This document shows positions 7,255 to 11,844 of a stretch of DNA of 11,844 nucleotides, in pieces. The notes beneath the pieces are model-generated. The model was not told where the DNA came from and did no database searches. It saw nothing but the letters and a program-made list of their open reading frames with translations. This DNA is from an uncultured Bacteroidota bacterium. Lineage in GTDB: Bacteria; Bacteroidota; Bacteroidia; B-17B0; Aurantibacillaceae. The position numbers were made by a program, and so were the translations under genes. The DNA is taken from NCBI GenBank assembly GCA_937868675.1, contig CALMNJ010000095.1, positions 1 through 11,844 on the forward strand. Reading direction: 5' to 3'. The stretch's first letter is position 1. Every line of letters starts with the position of its first letter.

Positions 7255-8532
7255 ATGAACCGCTTTGGTGCAGAGCAGCGCTGGCCCGAATGGTATTATG
7301 CGGGTGAAAGCCACCGAAAAAAAACCTTCAGGTTTCCCGAAAAAACGAATCGTAATTTTTTTGCACCGGTAACGATTTACCGGCTCCTGCTTTCCAGACT
7401 TATAAACAGACAAAAAGGGATAAGGGTTTTTACACAGGGCCGTGAAGCAATTTACGACATCCATCTAAGGGAGTCGGAGTTTCGACAGGAGTATGTTCGC
7501 CACTTTTTACCCAATGGCGTTGCTCTTGCCATTTCGAAGGAACAACTGATTGCCTCTGCCTCTGGATTAGAAAAACTAAACATGACTGTTTTTGCCATAC
7601 CGGCCCTTCCATTCTTATTATTGATGGCCGTCTTTTCAAAAAACAGACTAAGCGCACCGCTCACATTAATCGAAATTTTTGAACTCTACTGTCTCCATTC
7701 ACGAATAAAACAATACAAAATCAAAAAACTGCATTGGTTTTGTATTTATGAGCGCGACGCAAACATTGGGGCCCTGTTGCTTAAGCGATCCGGCGTATAC
7801 GTGAATAAAATTCCTTCAGAGGTTCCATTGGTTTTTGCCAATAAAATTATTATAGCAAACGAGTTAAGCTTTTGTTTTGGGTATCAGAAAGAAGAGTTCG
7901 ACACGTTTAGGCAAACCATGTTTGTTGAAAGAACAAATCAATGGGCGCCTGAGCAATTTTTTCAGAGTTTAAACTCACTTAAGCTACAGGCTTCAGGAGG
8001 CGATAAGGGATTTGGTAAAATAGCTTTCTTTTCGAGTGGTAACTGGTTGCGCGCAATGCTAGGACACACCGATCTTGGAAGCAATGATAAAGAGAATGAA
8101 GAACTAATTTTGAACACGCTTCTCAGGTTTACTGAGACCGGAACGGATCTTATTATTTTTTTACATCCGCTCGAAAAACGTGTCCAGCATGCTGAACTGA
8201 CAAAGCGGTATTACGAGCCCATATTGGCCAAACCAAACGTGAAGCTCGCGAATCCTGAAAAAACTTCGGTTGAGAATTTTCATCTGGCAGATACCGGCGT
8301 GGCTCAATACAGCACCTTGATGTTTGAAAGACTTTGTTTGGGGTATAAAACCATACTGGCACCCTGGGGCCATCCTCAATTTCCTTTAAAGAATAGTTCA
8401 ATGGAAAATTGTTGTGCGTTTAATGAACAACAACTCATTGATAAACTTAAAATGGCGCTCGGACAAACTAACAACGAGTTCTTTGAAAGCAACAATCTGC
8501 AAAAATATATTTGTAACACCACATGGAATTAA
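7255..8532 (+). CDS. Uncharacterised protein, candidate GT-B/sialyltransferase-type glycosyltransferase
   Basis: I do not recognise this 425-residue protein by name (440 if the TTG at 7210 is the start). It appears soluble, with one hydrophobic stretch (VFAIPALPFLLLMAVF, about bases 7588-7635) that may be a buried helix or a membrane contact. The C-terminal half looks like a GT-B nucleotide-sugar-binding domain: LIIFLHPLEKR with an HP pair at 8164-8169, then AQYSTLMFERL with a Ser-Thr pair at 8311-8316, followed by GYKTILAPWGHPQFP. An HP motif followed about 50 residues later by S-S/T is a known mark of bacterial sialyl- and polysialyltransferase families that use CMP-sugars. The third motif of those families (D/E-D/E-G) is not clear; YERDANIG around base 7745 is the nearest candidate. 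The location between activating enzymes and pseG fits a nonulosonate transferase. That role is inferred. Its last 10 bases overlap pseG. Confidence 0.6.
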   Translation: MNRFGAEQRWPEWYYAGESHRKKTFRFPEKTNRNFFAPVTIYRLLLSRLINRQKGIRVFTQGREAIYDIHLRESEFRQEYVRHFLPNGVALAISKEQLIASASGLEKLNMTVFAIPALPFLLLMAVFSKNRLSAPLTLIEIFELYCLHSRIKQYKIKKLHWFCIYERDANIGALLLKRSGVYVNKIPSEVPLVFANKIIIANELSFCFGYQKEEFDTFRQTMFVERTNQWAPEQFFQSLNSLKLQASGGDKGFGKIAFFSSGNWLRAMLGHTDLGSNDKENEELILNTLLRFTETGTDLIIFLHPLEKRVQHAELTKRYYEPILAKPNVKLANPEKTSVENFHLADTGVAQYSTLMFERLCLGYKTILAPWGHPQFPLKNSSMENCCAFNEQQLIDKLKMALGQTNNEFFESNNLQKYICNTTWN

Positions 8533-9572
8533 AGCCAGTAGTATTCATAAGGGCAGATGCTAATTCGGAAGTGGGAATGGGCCACCTGATAAGATGCCTG
8601 GCGCTGGCACAAATGTTACGGAATGATTTTGAAGTGATTTTTGTAACTAAAAACACCGGAATAATGATTCTTGACAAGTTTATTGGAAATAGTTTCAGGC
8701 ATGAAAGTATTCCGGCGAACATTCAGTTGTACGAAGAGCCAGAGTACATCAAAAGCATTAGCACTATCGGTAAACTCACCTGTTTGGTACTCGATGGATA
8801 CAGGTTTGACACGGTTTATATGGCGGCCTGCAGATTAAATACCGATAAGCTTGTTGTTATTGATGATTTGGTCACCTATCACTATTCCTGCGATGCCATT
8901 ATTAATCAGGCGGATTTTGTAACAGAAACACAATACGCTGGAACCGGCATTGGTTTTTTCTGCCTTGGACCAGCCTTTGCATTGCTTAGAAATGATTTTC
9001 TTGTTGAGGCTAAAAAACAATCTAAAAAAGCCGGCCCTATTGAAAAGGTGTTTGTTTCGTTGGGTGGTGCGGATGCCGATAACCTGACGTATGATATTTT
9101 AAGGCGACTGCAATTGTTTGAGCAGATCAAACATATTTCGGTACTAACTGGCCCTGTAAACGAAAACATTAAAAACTGGCAGGAACAATTTAATAGCCGT
9201 AGTAATATTACATTTTACAATAATTTGTCAGGCGAAGCTGTGTGCAACCTTATCTCAACCAGCGATTTGGCAATATGTCCGGCAAGTTCGCTTTCGATGG
9301 AAGTGTGTGCATGTCGAACTCCATTGCTGGTTGGTAAAACGGCAAATAATCAAAGTGGAATTTACAGGTCATTAACGTTGCACGGTGCTGCAAAGGGTGT
9401 TGGTGACTGGGGGAGCTTAACCGAAGTGGAGATAGACGTAGCCCTTAACGCTGCGCTTGCCTGGAATTCGACCGAACGCAACATGATGATGACTGCACAA
9501 CGGCAATACATTGATGGGTTTTCCGGAGAGCGCATGACCTCACTTTTTAAACAACTCACACATGTTGATTAA
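8523..9572 (+). CDS. pseG: UDP-2,4-diacetamido-2,4,6-trideoxy-beta-L-altropyranose hydrolase, PseG
   Basis: Fourth Pse step: a metal-independent GT-B-fold hydrolase that splits UDP from UDP-6-deoxy-AltdiNAc and leaves the free sugar for PseI. The 349-residue protein is normal length. It shows the N-terminal IRADANSEVGMGHLIRCLAL (9-28) with the catalytic-type His21, LVLDGYRFD (88-96), VVIDDL (111-116), LGPAFALLRNDF (148-159), the start of the second domain at SLGGADADN (179-187), and ICPASSLSMEVCA (251-263) in the UDP-binding half. The ATG at 8523 lies within the end of the previous gene (10-base overlap), and the 3' end overlaps the next ATG by 11 bases, so the three genes are probably translationally coupled. 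SpsG is the alternative name for the same family in spore-coat loci; with pseB and pseC present, PseG is the better call. Confidence 0.92.
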   Translation: MELKPVVFIRADANSEVGMGHLIRCLALAQMLRNDFEVIFVTKNTGIMILDKFIGNSFRHESIPANIQLYEEPEYIKSISTIGKLTCLVLDGYRFDTVYMAACRLNTDKLVVIDDLVTYHYSCDAIINQADFVTETQYAGTGIGFFCLGPAFALLRNDFLVEAKKQSKKAGPIEKVFVSLGGADADNLTYDILRRLQLFEQIKHISVLTGPVNENIKNWQEQFNSRSNITFYNNLSGEAVCNLISTSDLAICPASSLSMEVCACRTPLLVGKTANNQSGIYRSLTLHGAAKGVGDWGSLTEVEIDVALNAALAWNSTERNMMMTAQRQYIDGFSGERMTSLFKQLTHVD

Positions 9573-10008
9573 ACCACTTACGAGGGATTTCCTGTTCAGT
9601 AATTTGAACGTTTTTTTGGACTTAATAAGGGGCTGGAAGTATTGTAACTGGACGGAGAATAATTTTCTTTACGAGCTACCTTTAAAGTGGGAACTTTCAT
9701 TTGCCTTGTATGAGGGAGATTCACTAAGGGGTTTCTGTATTGCATCAAATAAAATTGCGGATGCTTATTACATCCACCTTCTTTTTATATCTGATAAAGC
9801 CAGAGGGCACTCATTAGGAAAAAAATGTCTGGATTACGCAATGGAGTTATCTAAAAAACATGGGTACAAACGAATCGAACTGCGATGTCCGTTGAGCAAT
9901 GTCAGAGCACTGGAATTTTACATAAAAAATGGATTTCGCCTACGCGAGTGCATTATGGATGATGTAAGCGGCCAGGAACCGGATAATTACCTCGAACTAA
10001 TACTTTAA
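9562..10008 (+). CDS. pseH: GNAT N-acetyltransferase, probable PseH
   Basis: 148-residue GNAT-fold acetyltransferase. In the Pse pathway PseH uses acetyl-CoA to acetylate the 4-amino group of UDP-4-amino-4,6-dideoxy-beta-L-AltNAc, the PseC product, before PseG acts. The acetyl-CoA loop is LLFISDKARGHSLGKK (73-88), a slightly degenerate form of the R/Q-x-x-G-x-G/A motif with Ser84 where Gly or Ala is usual. It is followed by the C-terminal VRALEFYIKNGFRLRE (114-129), typical of GNAT motif B. The ATG at 9562 overlaps pseG by 11 bases. The position between pseG and pseI is the main basis for PseH; the sequence alone says only GNAT. It is somewhat shorter than characterised PseH proteins as I know them. 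A second N-acyltransferase gene starts at 11023 and could share or replace this role. Confidence 0.8.
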   Translation: MLIKPLTRDFLFSNLNVFLDLIRGWKYCNWTENNFLYELPLKWELSFALYEGDSLRGFCIASNKIADAYYIHLLFISDKARGHSLGKKCLDYAMELSKKHGYKRIELRCPLSNVRALEFYIKNGFRLRECIMDDVSGQEPDNYLELIL

Positions 10009-10012
10009 TAAC

Positions 10013-11023
10013 ATGAAGCGGTCTTATATAATCTCTGAAATAGGAAATAATCACAACGGAAATCCTGAAAAGGCTCTGGAGCTTATTGATGCAAGCGCTG
10101 AAGCTGGTGTGGACGCAGTTAAGTTTCAAACATTCAGGGGCATTGACATTGTTAGTCCACGTGTGTTGGCTGACGAATACAAAGGCTGGGACGTTAAGGG
10201 ACACAGGTACTGGTACGAGTTTTTAGACACAATTGCCTTGCCGTTACAGAACCACCAGGCGGTAATAGACTACACAAACGCAAAACAGCTCCACTTTATT
10301 ACTACGCCCACATCTCCATACATTGTTGAGTTTCTTGAAAGTTTAACCGGAATCCATGCTTACAAAGTGGCTTCTATGGATTTAAATAATGTTCCCCTTT
10401 TGCGAGCCCTCGCAAAAACCAGCAAAAAGATATTGATGTCAACTGGCATGGGGGAAATGGAAGAGGTAAAAAAAGCCGCCGCCTACTTTGTAAACCATGA
10501 GTTGGAAATACTTCATTGTGTTAGCGATTATCCGCTCGAGCCATCTAAAGCCTTTTTAAACAATATCGTTGCATTGAAGAAAGAATTCCCTGGCAAGCGT
10601 ATCGGTTTCTCGGATCACTCCCTGGGACACGAGTTATGTGTGGCAGCACGTTGCCTTGGCGCCGAACTTTTTGAAAAGCACATTACGCTGAGCAGAAAGG
10701 ATCCCAACCCGGCTGAGCATCATTTTTCTATGGAGCCTGGAGAGTTTAAGAACCTGGTGAGTTGGCTTCGGAGCATTGATGAAAATCTGGATATAACCGA
10801 TTTTGGAAGAAGCAATACCGAAAAGGAAAATAAGTTTAAGTACAGACGCAGCTATCATTATGCTGCCAGTCTGCAACAAGGCACTGAACTAGGACTAAAT
10901 AATCTTAACTTTGTAAGACCCGGTGATGGCGTAAACGAAGAAGAGCTTATGTTGCTGATTGGAAAAAAACTAACACGCGGGGTGGAAGCCTACGATCCCT
11001 GCCGGAAAGAAGATTTTGAATAA
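10013..11023 (+). CDS. pseI: Pseudaminic acid synthase, PseI (NeuB family)
   Basis: Condenses PEP with 6-deoxy-AltdiNAc, the PseG product, to give pseudaminic acid in the cytoplasm; metal-dependent. The 336-residue protein has the full NeuB family set: EIGNNHNG (9-16), VKFQTF (36-41), FITTP (95-99), YKVAS (117-121), LMSTGM (141-146), ILHCVSDYP (166-174), the metal-site histidines in SDH (His202) and EKH (His223), EHHFSMEPGEF (235-245), and a C-terminal SAF domain from about residue 278 with the substrate-contacting-type Arg302 in VRPGDG. Its intact motifs contrast with the divergent paralogue at 4118-5107. A legionaminic or sialic acid synthase is possible from sequence alone; the neighbouring pseG and pseH, and pseBC upstream, point to PseI. 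It starts 4 bases after the pseH stop. Confidence 0.87.
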   Translation: MKRSYIISEIGNNHNGNPEKALELIDASAEAGVDAVKFQTFRGIDIVSPRVLADEYKGWDVKGHRYWYEFLDTIALPLQNHQAVIDYTNAKQLHFITTPTSPYIVEFLESLTGIHAYKVASMDLNNVPLLRALAKTSKKILMSTGMGEMEEVKKAAAYFVNHELEILHCVSDYPLEPSKAFLNNIVALKKEFPGKRIGFSDHSLGHELCVAARCLGAELFEKHITLSRKDPNPAEHHFSMEPGEFKNLVSWLRSIDENLDITDFGRSNTEKENKFKYRRSYHYAASLQQGTELGLNNLNFVRPGDGVNEEELMLLIGKKLTRGVEAYDPCRKEDFE

Positions 11024-11844
11024 TGCTGTCTGACAACTATGTATTTGATTCGCAATTTATGTTTTTGCCTGACCAGCAGGCATTAAAATCTGCTTATGAC
11101 AAGACAGTACGTAGCAATGAGTTGTTTTCAAAGGATGGCTTGAGGGCTTACTACCGAACCGAAAGTTGGGACTCAAACTATTTTAAAAAAAACATTGCTC
11201 GTTTGGTAAGTATTACTAATCGGAATGAAAACGAAAAGTATCGGGAGCTCAATCACGAAATGAAGAAGTTTGATTGTGTTTATCTGAGACTTAACGAAAC
11301 GCATAGCTATTGCAGCTTTGCCGAATACGAGGGGATACCGCTGCTTTGTTCGAAAGTCACGCAGTTTAACGATTTAAAGGACTTTGAGCCAAAGTTTGCC
11401 GGAGACATCAATTATATGACATATAGCAGCCTGAGTCTCATGGAGCGGGAAGCGGTTCTTAAGGACGTTCTTTTGCTTTCCAGAGCATCCTTTGTTCATG
11501 GCAGGTTCAGGGCCGACAAGAATTTTGACCCTGATTTGATTGATGGAATGTATGCAGGATGGGTCGAAAATGAAGTAAAGGCGCAACAGTCTGAGCTTTA
11601 TTTTCTTCAGTCGAATGGTAAATTGGTTTCTTTTTTTCTCTACAGGAAAAATATTAGCCCGCTTAATACTTATAAAATTGGATTCGTCTCACTTATCGCA
11701 TCGGCGGTCGAATACAAGAACAGAAATTTTGCCGGTAGTTTATTGAATTATGTCATTAACCAGGCTAAAAGTGAAAACACACAGTATATTGTTGCAAATA
11801 CGGAGACAACAAACACCAGCGCACTTAGTTTTTTTAATAAAAAT
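11023..11844 (+). CDS. WecD-like GNAT N-acyltransferase (3' partial)
   Basis: Open frame of 274 codons with no stop before the right edge. The ATG shares its A with the TAA of pseI (TAATG), a classic coupled start. The protein resembles WecD (TDP-fucosamine acetyltransferase)-type enzymes, which acylate a 4-amino group on a nucleotide-linked deoxy-sugar. Supporting motifs are ESWDSNYFKKNIARL (47-61), HGRFRADKNFDP (159-170) and YAGWVENEV (177-185), then a GNAT core with VEYKNRNFAGSLLNYV (229-244) and NTSALSFFNKN at the window end (264-274), where family members usually have an N-xxA-xxFY-xxxGF ending. Only the last few residues are probably missing. It could add an acetyl or a different acyl group at N4 or N7 of Pse or of a second sugar. 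WecD itself is known from enterobacterial common antigen synthesis, for which there is no other sign here. Confidence 0.75.
   Translation, partial: MLSDNYVFDSQFMFLPDQQALKSAYDKTVRSNELFSKDGLRAYYRTESWDSNYFKKNIARLVSITNRNENEKYRELNHEMKKFDCVYLRLNETHSYCSFAEYEGIPLLCSKVTQFNDLKDFEPKFAGDINYMTYSSLSLMEREAVLKDVLLLSRASFVHGRFRADKNFDPDLIDGMYAGWVENEVKAQQSELYFLQSNGKLVSFFLYRKNISPLNTYKIGFVSLIASAVEYKNRNFAGSLLNYVINQAKSENTQYIVANTETTNTSALSFFNKN

Noticed and set aside
1..11844. Mobile elements, CRISPR arrays, tRNA or rRNA genes, direct repeats
   Set aside because: Read by eye on both strands, no transposase, repeat array or structured RNA is apparent, and coding genes fill nearly all of the window.

Overview
This 11.8 kb window is one stretch of same-strand, tightly packed surface-carbohydrate genes. 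It holds most or all of a pathway for pseudaminic acid (Pse), a nine-carbon nonulosonic acid related to sialic acid. All 12 genes are on the + strand. Most gaps are 0-15 bases, three junctions overlap by 1, 10 and 11 bases, and no gene-free stretch exceeds about 60 bases. I see no terminator, RNA gene, insertion sequence, CRISPR array or repeat. The whole window reads as an internal piece of a longer operon, with both end genes cut by the window edges.

Layout: (1) a membrane acyltransferase-3 family O-acyltransferase, open at its 5' end (1-1038). (2) pseB and pseC, the first two steps from UDP-GlcNAc (1054-3231). (3) A four-gene block interrupting the Pse genes: aldo/keto reductase, divergent NeuB-family synthase, SpsF-type cytidylyltransferase and class III (glutamate-1-semialdehyde-aminomutase-like) aminotransferase (3232-7194). 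(4) A protein of unknown function with features of a GT-B/sialyltransferase-type glycosyltransferase (7255-8532, or from 7210). (5) pseG, a GNAT acetyltransferase in the pseH position, and pseI (8523-11023). (6) A WecD-like GNAT acyltransferase running off the right edge (11023-11844).

How they fit together: PseB (dehydration/epimerisation), PseC (4-amination), PseH (4-N-acetylation), PseG (UDP removal) and PseI (PEP condensation) would convert UDP-GlcNAc to pseudaminic acid. The SpsF-type protein is the only CMP-activating enzyme visible and may serve Pse, the product of the second NeuB-like enzyme, or both. The unknown protein at 7255-8532 is the best candidate for transferring the activated sugar. 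The acyltransferase-3 protein and the WecD-like protein are candidate O- and N-acyl modifiers.

The most interesting part is the four-gene block. It has its own NeuB-like synthase that keeps the metal-binding histidines and PEP-handling residues but has lost the Asn-His pair of the N-terminal family motif and the HC-type strand motif. With the reductase and class III aminotransferase beside it, it could make a second, possibly undescribed, amino-keto-acid sugar or modify Pse.

Organism: the AT-leaning sequence, weak or absent Shine-Dalgarno sequences, starts placed directly after the previous stop (patterns such as TAATATG, TAACATG, TAATG), and TAA as the stop of all 11 completed genes suggest a member of the Bacteroidota. 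This is inference from style; there is no phylogenetic marker gene here.
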